Origin: Nitrospira sp.
GTDB lineage: Bacteria; Nitrospirota; Nitrospiria; Nitrospirales; Nitrospiraceae
DNA length: 5,316 bases
Reading direction: 5' to 3'
NCBI GenBank assembly: GCA_005116795.1
Contig: SWDL01000056.1
Coordinates: 1-5,316, forward strand
Below the pieces are notes generated by a model. The model made no database searches and was not told the DNA's origin. It saw nothing but the letters and a program-made list of their open reading frames with translations. The translations under genes and the position numbers were made by a program. How positions within the stretch are numbered: position 1 is the stretch's first letter; each line of letters begins with the position of its first letter. Positions 1 through 5,316 of the stretch are shown piece by piece.

Positions 1-334
1 TCAGTGGGTGAGCCAAATCCTTTCCAATGCCCCGCCCGCCATTGTCTCCGTCTTCGCCGGACGCATCGCCGACACGGGAATTGACCCGGTGCCCTTGATG
101 CGGGACGCACTGGATATTCTTCGAGTTTGTCCGTCGGCCGAGTTGCTCTGGGCTAGTCCGAGGGAGGTGCTCAATATCGTACAAGCCGATGCAATGGGCT
201 GCCATATTATCACGGTCACGAATGATTTGCTGAATAAGGTCCCTATTCTCGGGACAGATTTGGCGGAGATGTCCTTGCAGACAGTGAAAATGTTCCACGA
301 CGACGCGAGGGCGGCCGGCTATTATCTGCCGTGA
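1..334 (+). CDS. Transaldolase / fructose-6-phosphate aldolase-like protein, 5'-truncated
   Basis: The reading frame is open from base 2 to the TGA at 332-334 and gives 110 residues, about half of the roughly 220-residue small transaldolase/F6P-aldolase family. The gene therefore continues upstream of the window. The visible part matches the C-terminal half of the TIM barrel: VSVFAGRIADTG (residues 15-26) corresponds to the family's SPFVGRxxD strand, whose Arg (R21 here) binds the substrate phosphate. It is followed by LLWASPREVLNI (48-59) and by GCHIITVTNDLLNKV (66-80), which resembles the late barrel strand of the family (roughly 'Gad..T.p..vl..l'). The Schiff-base lysine would lie in the missing part, so activity cannot be judged. 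Known family members cleave or transfer three-carbon dihydroxyacetone units in the cytoplasm. Next to sugar-nucleotide genes it may supply or rearrange a sugar skeleton for a glycan instead of serving the pentose phosphate pathway; that role is inferred. The methyltransferase starts 25 bases after its stop. Confidence 0.82.
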   Translation, partial: QWVSQILSNAPPAIVSVFAGRIADTGIDPVPLMRDALDILRVCPSAELLWASPREVLNIVQADAMGCHIITVTNDLLNKVPILGTDLAEMSLQTVKMFHDDARAAGYYLP

Positions 335-358
335 GGGCCATGTGCTTGGCAGACGGGG

Positions 359-1042
359 GTGGCCTCCACTTCATTGAGCTCACAATTGACGGCCCGTGAA
401 CTCAATCTCTTAAGCTCTCTTCCGCAGACCAATCGTCAACCTCGGAAGGGTGTGGCGATCCAAGCGGACCGAGAGCTTGCCTGCCGGTTTGGCAGGGAAT
501 ATTTCGACGGACCACGGACACAGGGCTATGGCGGCTATGTCTATGATGGTCGCTGGAAACCGGTCGCGCGGCGCATGGCGGAGCACTATCAACTTGACGA
601 GTCGGCCCGTATCCTCGATGTCGGATGTGCCAAAGGGTTCCTTCTTCATGATTTCATGGAACTCCTGCCGAAGGCCACCCTCGCTGGGTTGGATATCTCT
701 GAATATGCGGTGCTAAATGCTATGGAGCGGGTTCGGCCCTTGCTCCGAGTCGGGAACGCGAAGGAGCTTCCATGGCCGGATCACTCATTCGATCTTGTCT
801 TGGCCATCAATACGATCCATAATCTCCAACTTTCGGAGTGCAAACAGGCTCTCCGGGAAATTCAGCGAGTCTCTCGCAAGCACGCGTATGTGGTGGTGGA
901 TGCGTATCGGACAGAGGCCCAGCGGCAACGACTGTTGGAGTGGATCCTTACCGCAAAAACCTTCCTGCACGTAGAGGAATGGAAACAGCTCTTTCAAGAA
1001 GCCGGATACTCTGGCGACTATTACTGGTTTATCTTGGAGTAG
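359..1042 (+). CDS. Class I SAM-dependent methyltransferase (glycan-locus type)
   Basis: A 227-residue protein with a Rossmann-type methyltransferase core. Motif I is ILDVGCAKG (residues 85-93), which binds S-adenosylmethionine. The acidic residue ending strand 2 is D112 in GLDIS, and SFDLVLAINTIHN (143-155) is the strand 4 / motif IV region. The segment FGREYFDGPR...GYGGYVYDGRW (44-66) before the core is a distinctive block that I recall from methyltransferases of sugar and LPS loci. The acceptor is not deducible; O- or C-methylation of a sugar or its precursor is the contextual guess. No signal peptide or membrane segment is visible, so it is probably cytoplasmic. The GTG start is the first possible start in the frame after the upstream gene's stop; the G-rich stretch before it is too close to be a good ribosome site. 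TTG at 374 or 386 remains possible, so the first dozen residues are uncertain. It lies between the transaldolase-like gene and the E1 pair, on the same strand. Confidence 0.88.
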   Translation: MASTSLSSQLTARELNLLSSLPQTNRQPRKGVAIQADRELACRFGREYFDGPRTQGYGGYVYDGRWKPVARRMAEHYQLDESARILDVGCAKGFLLHDFMELLPKATLAGLDISEYAVLNAMERVRPLLRVGNAKELPWPDHSFDLVLAINTIHNLQLSECKQALREIQRVSRKHAYVVVDAYRTEAQRQRLLEWILTAKTFLHVEEWKQLFQEAGYSGDYYWFILE

Positions 1043-1114
1043 GCCCGAATACCTCAAGAGGGGAAGTCAGAGTCAGGAGTGAAACGACTCCGGGTCCGGT
1101 CGCGACGCTGGATA

Positions 1115-1119
1115 AAGGG
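1115..1119 (+). promoter_or_regulatory. Ribosome binding site for E1 alpha
   Basis: AAGGG lies 7 bases before the ATG at 1127. This supports that ATG over the in-frame GTG at 1079, whose only purine-rich sequence (AGGA, 1075-1078) directly touches the start codon. The 16 extra residues that the GTG start would add are basic and do not resemble the E1 alpha N-terminus. Confidence 0.5.
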
Positions 1120-1126
1120 CGAAACA

Positions 1127-2095
1127 ATGGGAATTTCTAAAGAAGAGATACTTTCCTTGCTCCGCGGGATGCTGCGCATCCGCTGTCTGGAGGAGACGCT
1201 TGCGGAACGATATCAGGAGCAGGAAATGCAGACCCCGACACACTTTTCCATTGGCCAGGAAGCGACGGCGGTGGGAGTCTGTTCGGCGCTTGAACAGCAG
1301 GACGTGATCTATAGCGGCCACCGATGTCACGCCCACTATCTGGCCAAAGGCGGCCCCCTGCTCGGACTGGTCGGGGAGCTCTATGGACGAGAAGTTGGAT
1401 GTGCCAGGGGGCGAGGGGGGTCGGTACATTTGACGGACGCCGGCTCCGGGGTGATTGCGAGTTCGGCAATCTTGGGGCAGACGATCGCGGTCGCGGTGGG
1501 ATCAGCATGGGCGTTCAGCTTAGACCACTCTCGTCGTGTTGCAGTCGCCTTTTTCGGCGACGGGGCAGTAGAAGAGGGCATTTTTCACGAAAGTCTGAAT
1601 TTTGCGGCCCTGCACAAGGTCCCTGTGCTTTTTGTGTGTGAGAACAATCTCTATTCTACCCATTCATCGCTCGCCGTGCGGCAGCCCGCAGGGATTCAGA
1701 TATATGAGCGTGCACGAGCCTATTCCCTACCGTCCCGGCAAGTCGATGGGAATGACGTGGCGGCCGTGTTTCAGGCGACCCGCGAAGCGGTGGAATGGTG
1801 TCGAAGTGGGAGGGGACCCTATTTTCTGGAAGGCCTCACCTATCGTTGGAGAGAACACGTCGGCCCGCTCTGGGACTACGATGCAGGGTATCGAACGAAA
1901 GCCGAAGTTGAGGAGTGGATGGCGCGCTGTCCGATCAAGCGGCTGTCCGAACAGTTGCTGAGAGATGGGCTTTGCTCGGAAGGAGAACTTCGTCGCTGGA
2001 GAGAGGAGATCCAGCAGGAGATTGCCCACGCCATCGTAGTGGCCAAGAGCAGCCCGTTCCCGTCGGTTCAATGTCTCCTGGAAGGTACCTACTGA
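1127..2095 (+). CDS. Thiamine-diphosphate-dependent 2-oxo-acid dehydrogenase E1-type, alpha subunit
   Basis: A 322-residue protein of the pyruvate/acetoin/branched-chain dehydrogenase E1 alpha family, which binds thiamine diphosphate (ThDP) and Mg2+ and decarboxylates a 2-oxo acid with the beta subunit. The N-terminus has the family block MLRIRCLEETLAERY and FSIGQEATAVGV. Next come SGHRCHAHYLAKG (63-75) and GRGGSVHL (95-102). The ThDP/Mg motif is GDG (144-146), then 26 residues, then NN (173-174), the classical spacing. TYRWREHVGP (238-247) sits where dehydrogenases carry the GHS phosphorylation loop: His244 is kept and the preceding Gly is Glu243. The protein lacks the extensions of homodimeric E1 and of transketolase. 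It is probably cytoplasmic and forms an alpha2beta2 tetramer with the next gene, whose ATG is 2 bases after this stop. No E2 or E3 gene is in the window, so the acceptor is probably not a lipoyl domain encoded here. Pyruvate as substrate and a sugar as acceptor are inference. The ATG was preferred over GTG 1079 because of its ribosome site and family alignment. Confidence 0.92.
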   Translation: MGISKEEILSLLRGMLRIRCLEETLAERYQEQEMQTPTHFSIGQEATAVGVCSALEQQDVIYSGHRCHAHYLAKGGPLLGLVGELYGREVGCARGRGGSVHLTDAGSGVIASSAILGQTIAVAVGSAWAFSLDHSRRVAVAFFGDGAVEEGIFHESLNFAALHKVPVLFVCENNLYSTHSSLAVRQPAGIQIYERARAYSLPSRQVDGNDVAAVFQATREAVEWCRSGRGPYFLEGLTYRWREHVGPLWDYDAGYRTKAEVEEWMARCPIKRLSEQLLRDGLCSEGELRRWREEIQQEIAHAIVVAKSSPFPSVQCLLEGTY

Positions 2096-2097
2096 GT

Positions 2098-3132
2098 ATG
2101 CGACGGCTCAAGTATTGGCAGGCGATTAGCGAGGCGACCGTGCAGTGCATGGAGGGAGATCCAAACATCCTGATCGCCGGGATCGGGGTCGATGATCACA
2201 AGGGTATGTTTGGGACGACTCGCGGAGCGTTCCAAAGGTTTGGACGCTCGCGGGTTTTTGATATCCCCAATTGTGAAAATGCCATGGCCGGCATCGCGAT
2301 TGGGGCCGCGGCGGTCGGCAAGCGACCGCTGGTCGTGCATCCGCGAAATGATTTCATGTTCCTCGCGATGGATCAGATATTCAATCTTGCGGCCAAGTGG
2401 AAGTACATGTATGGGACGCAAGCCGGTGTCCCCGTCGTCTTCCGTGGGATTGTGGGACGGGGCTGGGGGCAGGGGGCGACTCATTCGCAAAGCCTGCAGG
2501 CGACGTTTGCCCATTTCCCGGGTCTTCACGTCGCGGCTCCCGCCTCTCCCGCTGATGCTAAAGGATTGTTGGTCAGCGCACTCCAAGGTTCCACGCCGGT
2601 GGTTCTTCTCGAGAATCGAGCGTTATATGAATTGGAGGGAGATGTGGCGGAAGCGCCGACCCCGATACCGTTTGGCCAGGGACGTATCATCCGCGAAGGG
2701 AATGACATCACGATCGTCGGGGCATCTCTGATGGCCTATGAGGCTGACCGAGCCGCAGATATCCTTGGAGAAAAAGGGATACGCGCCGAGGTCATCGACC
2801 CCAGGAGTATGCGTCCCCTCGACGAGCGGATCATCCTTGACTCGCTTCGGAAAACTGGACACCTGGTGGTCGCGGATACCAGTTGGGCTGCGTATGGGTT
2901 TGCGGCAGAAGTCGCCGCCGTCGCCGCGGAGAAAGGCTTTGCGTTTCTCAAGGCCCCGGTACGCCGGATCACGTTGCCGGATTGCCCCGCGCCGGTTTCG
3001 GAGCCATTGGAGAAGGCGTTTCATCCGAGTCCGATGACAATCGTTCAAGCCTGCCTGGAAGTTCTGCAGAGTGAAGTTTCTTCCGTGAGGGGACTGCGTG
3101 ATGTTCAAGAACGATTTACAGGGCCCTATTGA
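2098..3132 (+). CDS. Thiamine-diphosphate-dependent 2-oxo-acid dehydrogenase E1-type, beta subunit
   Basis: A 344-residue E1 beta (transketolase pyrimidine-binding plus C-terminal domains). It opens with MRRLKYWQAISEA, the usual family start, so the ATG at 2098 was chosen over in-frame upstream ATGs at 1915 and 2071 that lie inside the alpha gene. FDIPNCENAMAG (54-65) carries Glu60, which matches the glutamate that activates the ThDP aminopyrimidine ring. MDQIFNLAAKWKYMYG (91-106) and THSQS (128-132, with the active-site-type His129) are also conserved. PGLHVAAPASPADAKGLL (141-158) is the inter-domain block, and the C-terminal domain (about 200-325) holds ITIVGAS, EVIDPRSMRPLD and TGHLVVAD. 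All expected catalytic features appear intact. Only 2 bases separate it from the alpha stop, which points to coupled translation and equal amounts; GGAAGG at 2080-2085 may serve as its ribosome site, although 12 bases is a long spacing. Relatives act in PDH, acetoin or branched-chain complexes, and some antibiotic sugar clusters hold similar pairs. Confidence 0.92.
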   Translation: MRRLKYWQAISEATVQCMEGDPNILIAGIGVDDHKGMFGTTRGAFQRFGRSRVFDIPNCENAMAGIAIGAAAVGKRPLVVHPRNDFMFLAMDQIFNLAAKWKYMYGTQAGVPVVFRGIVGRGWGQGATHSQSLQATFAHFPGLHVAAPASPADAKGLLVSALQGSTPVVLLENRALYELEGDVAEAPTPIPFGQGRIIREGNDITIVGASLMAYEADRAADILGEKGIRAEVIDPRSMRPLDERIILDSLRKTGHLVVADTSWAAYGFAAEVAAVAAEKGFAFLKAPVRRITLPDCPAPVSEPLEKAFHPSPMTIVQACLEVLQSEVSSVRGLRDVQERFTGPY

Positions 3133-3168
3133 AGGCCCAGGTCGTGCGTTGATGTTTGAAGAGGGGGC

Positions 3169-4203
3169 ATGACACAAGGCAGGATCACGAGCGTGCTGGT
3201 GACGGGAGGGGCTGGCTATGTTGGAGCCGTCCTGGTGCCCAAACTGCTAGAAAAGGGATACCGAGTCCGGGTCATCGATTTGTTTCTGTTCGGGCACGAT
3301 GTCTTACCTGCTGATTCCCGATTGGAATGCATGGAAGGTGATATCCGCGATCAGGGTCTGCTGAAACGTGTCATGGCGGGCATCGACGCGGTTATTCATC
3401 TGGCGTGCATCTCAAACGATCCCAGTTTCGAGCTCAATCCCGCGCTCAGTCGCACGATCAACTACGAGTGCTTCGAGCCGATGGTGATAATCGCCAAGGA
3501 GGCGGGAGTGCGCCGATTCATCTATGCCTCTACCTCCAGCGTGTACGGAGTCAGCGAGGTCCCGGACGTGACGGAGGAGCATCCGCTGGTGCCGCTCACG
3601 GATTACAACAAGTACAAGGGTATGTGTGAGCCCCTGCTCTTTAAGCATCAAGACCGTGACTTTACCACCGTGACGATCCGCCCGGCGACCGTCTGCGGGT
3701 ATTCCCCGCGCTTGCGGTTGGACTTGTCTATCAACATCCTCACGAATCATGCCGTGACGAATCGGAAAATTCTGATTTTTGGTGGGTCGCAGAAGCGCCC
3801 CAATATTCATATTGACGACATTGCGGACCTCTACGTAGACTTGTTGGAGTATCCGAGCGAGACCATTGCCGGTGAAATCTTCAATGCGGCCTACGAGAAT
3901 TTCACCATCGCGCAGTTGGCGGAGATGGTTCGCACTGTGGTTGCCAGAGAAATGCCGAAGTTGGCGCCGATCTCACTGGAAACCACGCCCAGCAATGATC
4001 TGCGCTCCTACCATGTGTCTTCGGCAAAGATCAAGCGAGTGTTGGGATGGACTCCGAAGCGGACCTTGGAACAGGCGGTCGTGGATCTTTGTCGTGCGTT
4101 CCGCGAGGGGAAGATCCCGAATTCGATGAGCGATATTCGATACTACAACGTGAAAACGGTCCAGGCGTCGCCGCTCGCCCAAGAGGTCGGACCGGGACGA
4201 TAA
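3169..4203 (+). CDS. Extended SDR: NAD-dependent nucleotide-sugar epimerase/dehydratase family
   Basis: A 344-residue extended short-chain dehydrogenase/reductase. The NAD-binding loop is TGGAGYVG (12-19, GxxGxxG), the acidic end of strand 2 is D37 in VRVIDL, and strand 3 ends in GDIRD (57-61). HLACISNDPSFELNP (77-91) follows strand 4. The catalytic set is ASTSSVYG (120-127) and Y146-x3-K150 in DYNKYK. TIRPATVCGYSPRLR (169-183) and NIHIDDIAD (212-220) line the sugar-nucleotide site. The protein ends with a tail around DIRYYNVK (322-329) that I recall from a subgroup of glycan-locus SDRs. It has SSVYG where 4,6-dehydratases carry an Asp-Glu pair, which favours an epimerase, reductase or other oxidoreductase over a dehydratase; the exact reaction and substrate are not determinable. 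GAGG at 3161-3164 is a ribosome site 4 bases before the ATG. It lies 36 bases after E1 beta and 15 bases before the next SDR. Confidence 0.9.
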   Translation: MTQGRITSVLVTGGAGYVGAVLVPKLLEKGYRVRVIDLFLFGHDVLPADSRLECMEGDIRDQGLLKRVMAGIDAVIHLACISNDPSFELNPALSRTINYECFEPMVIIAKEAGVRRFIYASTSSVYGVSEVPDVTEEHPLVPLTDYNKYKGMCEPLLFKHQDRDFTTVTIRPATVCGYSPRLRLDLSINILTNHAVTNRKILIFGGSQKRPNIHIDDIADLYVDLLEYPSETIAGEIFNAAYENFTIAQLAEMVRTVVAREMPKLAPISLETTPSNDLRSYHVSSAKIKRVLGWTPKRTLEQAVVDLCRAFREGKIPNSMSDIRYYNVKTVQASPLAQEVGPGR

Positions 4204-4206
4204 TCC

Positions 4207-4210
4207 GAGG
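4207..4210 (+). promoter_or_regulatory. Ribosome binding site that fixes the start of the second SDR
   Basis: GAGG ends 8 bases before the ATG at 4219, good Shine-Dalgarno spacing. The frame that encodes the body of the protein has no comparable start near here: upstream it runs back into the 3' end of the previous SDR gene, and its first later ATG (4297 region) falls after the NAD-binding loop. The signal therefore points to ATG 4219, in a different frame, as the real start. Confidence 0.6.
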
Positions 4211-4218
4211 CAGGGTTG

Positions 4219-5210
4219 ATGAAGGTCTGGGCGGTGCTCGGGGGGGAGGATGGGTCGGGTCCCATCTGTCCCGGTACCTTCTACTGCACGACTCGACGAT
4301 GCGGATCGTCGTGGTGGGGCGAAGTCCGGAACGTGCGCCGGAACTCTCGCTGCATCGGGCTATCGATGATGCCCGTTATGAGTTTCATCAGATCCATCTG
4401 GTGTCTGAGACCAAGCGACTTCTCTCGCTACTTGATGAGTGCAAGCCGGAGGTGATCGTGAATCTCGCGGCCCAAGGCGAGGAGGCTTCGAGTTGGAGTC
4501 AGGCGTGGCGCTATTTCGAAACCAACACAGTGGTGTTGACGAAGGTCGTGGAAGCATTGCTTGGGGCGGGCTGGTTGCTCCGGTGGGTGCAGATCGGAAG
4601 CGCCTCCGTGTATGGGACGGGAACAGTGGCCTCGTCGGAGGAGGCCCCGCTGGCGGCCGGTACGCCCTACGCAGTGTCGAAAGCAGCCGCCGACCTCTAT
4701 CTCCAGGCTGTGGGACAGGTGAAGCAATTTCCGGCAACAATCCTGCGCCCGCCGGGACTCTATGGCGCCGGCCAACACGTCTTTCGCGTGATTCCTCGCG
4801 CGATTCTCAGCGCGCTGCTGGGGAAGCGATTGCCCTTGCATGGGGGAGGTGCCGCCACGAAATACTATCTGCACGCAGAGGATCTGTGCCGGGCCATCTC
4901 GTGCGTGGCGGAATCGGTATCGCCCGGGCCTGTCTATAACGTCGGGCCCACTGAGGGCGTCACGATTCGTGCCGTGGTGGAGCAAATCGCCCAGAAGGCC
5001 GGAGTCCCCTTCAATGATCTGGTGGAATCATTCCCGTCACGCGGGAAGCATGAAACCCAGGCCAGTTTGGATAGCGAGCGAATCAGGCGGGAGTTGGGGT
5101 GGAAGCCGATGGTGAGTCTGTCGCAGGGCTTGGACGAGACGATCGCATGGATGCGCCCTCGGCTTGAATGGCTGCAGCAGGAGCCGAGCGAATTTGCCTT
5201 GCGGGCTTAG
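4219..5210 (+). CDS. Extended SDR: nucleotide-sugar oxidoreductase/epimerase, frame broken at a G7 run
   Basis: Read from ATG 4219 the protein starts MKVWAVLGG and then goes out of frame. With a -1 shift (or one added G) in the G7 run at 4240-4246 it continues as GGWVGSHLSRYLL and gives a 330-residue extended SDR ending at the TAG at 5208-5210. In this corrected numbering, GGGGWVG (8-14) is the GxxGxxG NAD-binding loop. MRIVVVGRS (28-36) is strand 2, VIVNLAAQGEEASSW (79-93) strand 4, IGSASVYG (126-133) the Ser strand, and PYAVSK (150-155) the Tyr151/Lys155 pair. ILRPPGLYG, YLHAEDLCRAI and SLDSERIRRELGWKP (284-298) complete the family pattern. SASVYG replaces the dehydratase Asp-Glu pair, so epimerase or ketoreductase is likelier. 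Apart from the one break the frame is clean and conserved, which argues against an old pseudogene. The uninterrupted frame reaches back to 4047, but that part overlaps the previous gene and looks non-coding. The next SDR starts 35 bases later. Confidence 0.8.
4240..4246 (+). repeat. Homopolymer tract of seven Gs at the frame break
   Basis: Seven consecutive Gs lie at codons 8-10 of the second SDR, inside its glycine-rich NAD loop. The start codon is in one frame and the remainder of the protein in the -1 frame, and the switch has to fall at or next to this run. Eight Gs would give one continuous frame with a textbook loop sequence. Confidence 0.9.
4249..4266 (+). other. Short hairpin just after the G7 run
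   Basis: GATGGG (4249-4254) pairs perfectly with CCCATC (4261-4266) around a 6-base loop, and one G-U pair (4248/4267) can be added. It begins 2 bases after the G run. Six pairs is modest and such stems arise by chance in GC-rich coding DNA, so a role in frameshifting is only a possibility. Confidence 0.4.
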
Positions 5211-5233
5211 GAGGATGAGGGAAAAGTGTCATT

Positions 5234-5238
5234 AGGAG
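5234..5238 (+). promoter_or_regulatory. Ribosome binding site for the third SDR
   Basis: AGGAG stands 7 bases before the GTG at 5246 and fixes that start. The overlapping ATG at 5244 is followed at once by TGA and cannot be used. Confidence 0.65.
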
Positions 5239-5245
5239 AATTGAT

Positions 5246-5316
5246 GTGAAAGCGATCGTGACCGGCGGCGCGGGATTCATCGGGAGCCACATGGTCGATC
5301 TCCTCTTGGACCGAGG
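5246..5316 (+). CDS. Extended SDR, N-terminal fragment (3'-truncated by window end)
   Basis: From the GTG at 5246 the first 23 residues read MKAIVTGGAGFIGSHMVDLL and onward to the window edge. TGGAGFIGSH is the classical NAD-binding loop of the extended SDR family, shared by UDP-glucose 4-epimerase, dTDP-glucose 4,6-dehydratase and relatives. The catalytic region lies outside the window, so the specific reaction cannot be chosen. The gene follows the second SDR by 35 bases with its own good ribosome site and is the third SDR in a row on this strand, which suggests one sugar-nucleotide pathway. Confidence 0.85.
   Translation, partial: MKAIVTGGAGFIGSHMVDLLLDR

Noticed and set aside
335..358. 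Possible promoter or terminator between the transaldolase-like gene and the methyltransferase
   Set aside because: Only 24 bases, with no -10/-35 pair, stable stem or T-run.
1079..1126. N-terminal extension of E1 alpha from the GTG at 1079
   Set aside because: The added 16 residues are basic and unlike the family, and the purine-rich stretch touches the GTG, whereas ATG 1127 has a spaced ribosome site.
1915..2097. Longer start for E1 beta (ATG 1915 or 2071) overlapping the alpha gene
   Set aside because: The family N-terminus begins exactly at ATG 2098, and the upstream residues look like an out-of-frame reading of the alpha gene.
2623..3177. Minus-strand open frame of 184 codons opposite E1 beta
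   Set aside because: It is antisense to a well-conserved domain, has no recognisable motif or ribosome site, and is typical of GC-rich shadows.
4047..4218. Long open frame leading into the second SDR, overlapping the end of the first SDR
   Set aside because: Its residues show no family similarity and overlap conserved C-terminal coding sequence of the first SDR; it is open only because of GC-rich codon use.
4428..4985. Minus-strand open frame of 185 codons opposite the second SDR
   Set aside because: It mirrors the conserved SDR coding strand and its product is low-complexity, rich in Arg, His and Gly, with no family signature.
5215..5235. Six-codon mini-ORF (ATG to TAG) between the second and third SDR, after TTAGGAGG
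   Set aside because: The Shine-Dalgarno-like sequence is too close to this ATG and overlaps the stop of the second SDR; there is no evidence for a leader peptide.

Overview
The window is a stretch of moderately GC-rich (high-50s % by eye) bacterial DNA. It holds six consecutive protein genes, all on the + strand and packed tightly enough (gaps of 2 to 84 bases) to form one operon. Both ends are cut: the first gene lacks its 5' part and the last shows only its first 23 codons. GTG starts, GC content and overall protein style would suit a Gram-negative environmental bacterium (for example Nitrospirota or a deltaproteobacterial lineage). No taxonomic marker is present, so this is a weak guess. 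No RNA genes, mobile elements, CRISPR arrays, convincing promoters or terminators were seen.

Layout: (1) 1-334, C-terminal half of a transaldolase / fructose-6-phosphate aldolase-like protein; (2) 359-1042, class I SAM-dependent methyltransferase; (3) 1127-2095 and (4) 2098-3132, alpha and beta subunits of a thiamine-diphosphate 2-oxo-acid dehydrogenase E1-type enzyme, separated by 2 bases; (5) 3169-4203, extended SDR (NAD-dependent sugar epimerase/dehydratase family); (6) 4219-5210, a second extended SDR whose reading frame is broken in its glycine-rich NAD motif at a run of seven Gs; (7) from 5246, the start of a third extended SDR that runs off the window.

Taken together this looks like part of a nucleotide-sugar or surface-glycan locus (O-antigen, capsule or glycosylation), not central carbon metabolism. 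Three SDRs in a row and a methyltransferase are typical of deoxy- or branched-sugar pathways, and no E2 (lipoyl acyltransferase) or E3 (dihydrolipoamide dehydrogenase) gene follows the E1 pair. The main hypothesis is that the E1 pair transfers a two-carbon unit from a 2-oxo acid such as pyruvate onto a keto-sugar. The SDRs would prepare or reduce the sugar, the methyltransferase would decorate it, and the transaldolase-like enzyme would supply or rearrange the carbon skeleton. This is inference from gene content.

The most concrete sequence oddity is the second SDR. A well-placed Shine-Dalgarno and ATG (4219) lead into a frame that must shift by -1 at the G7 run (4240-4246) to give the expected GGGGWVG nucleotide-binding motif, and a 6-bp hairpin lies just downstream. 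A lost G in the assembly is the simplest explanation. Phase variation or slippage during transcription or translation are the interesting alternatives.
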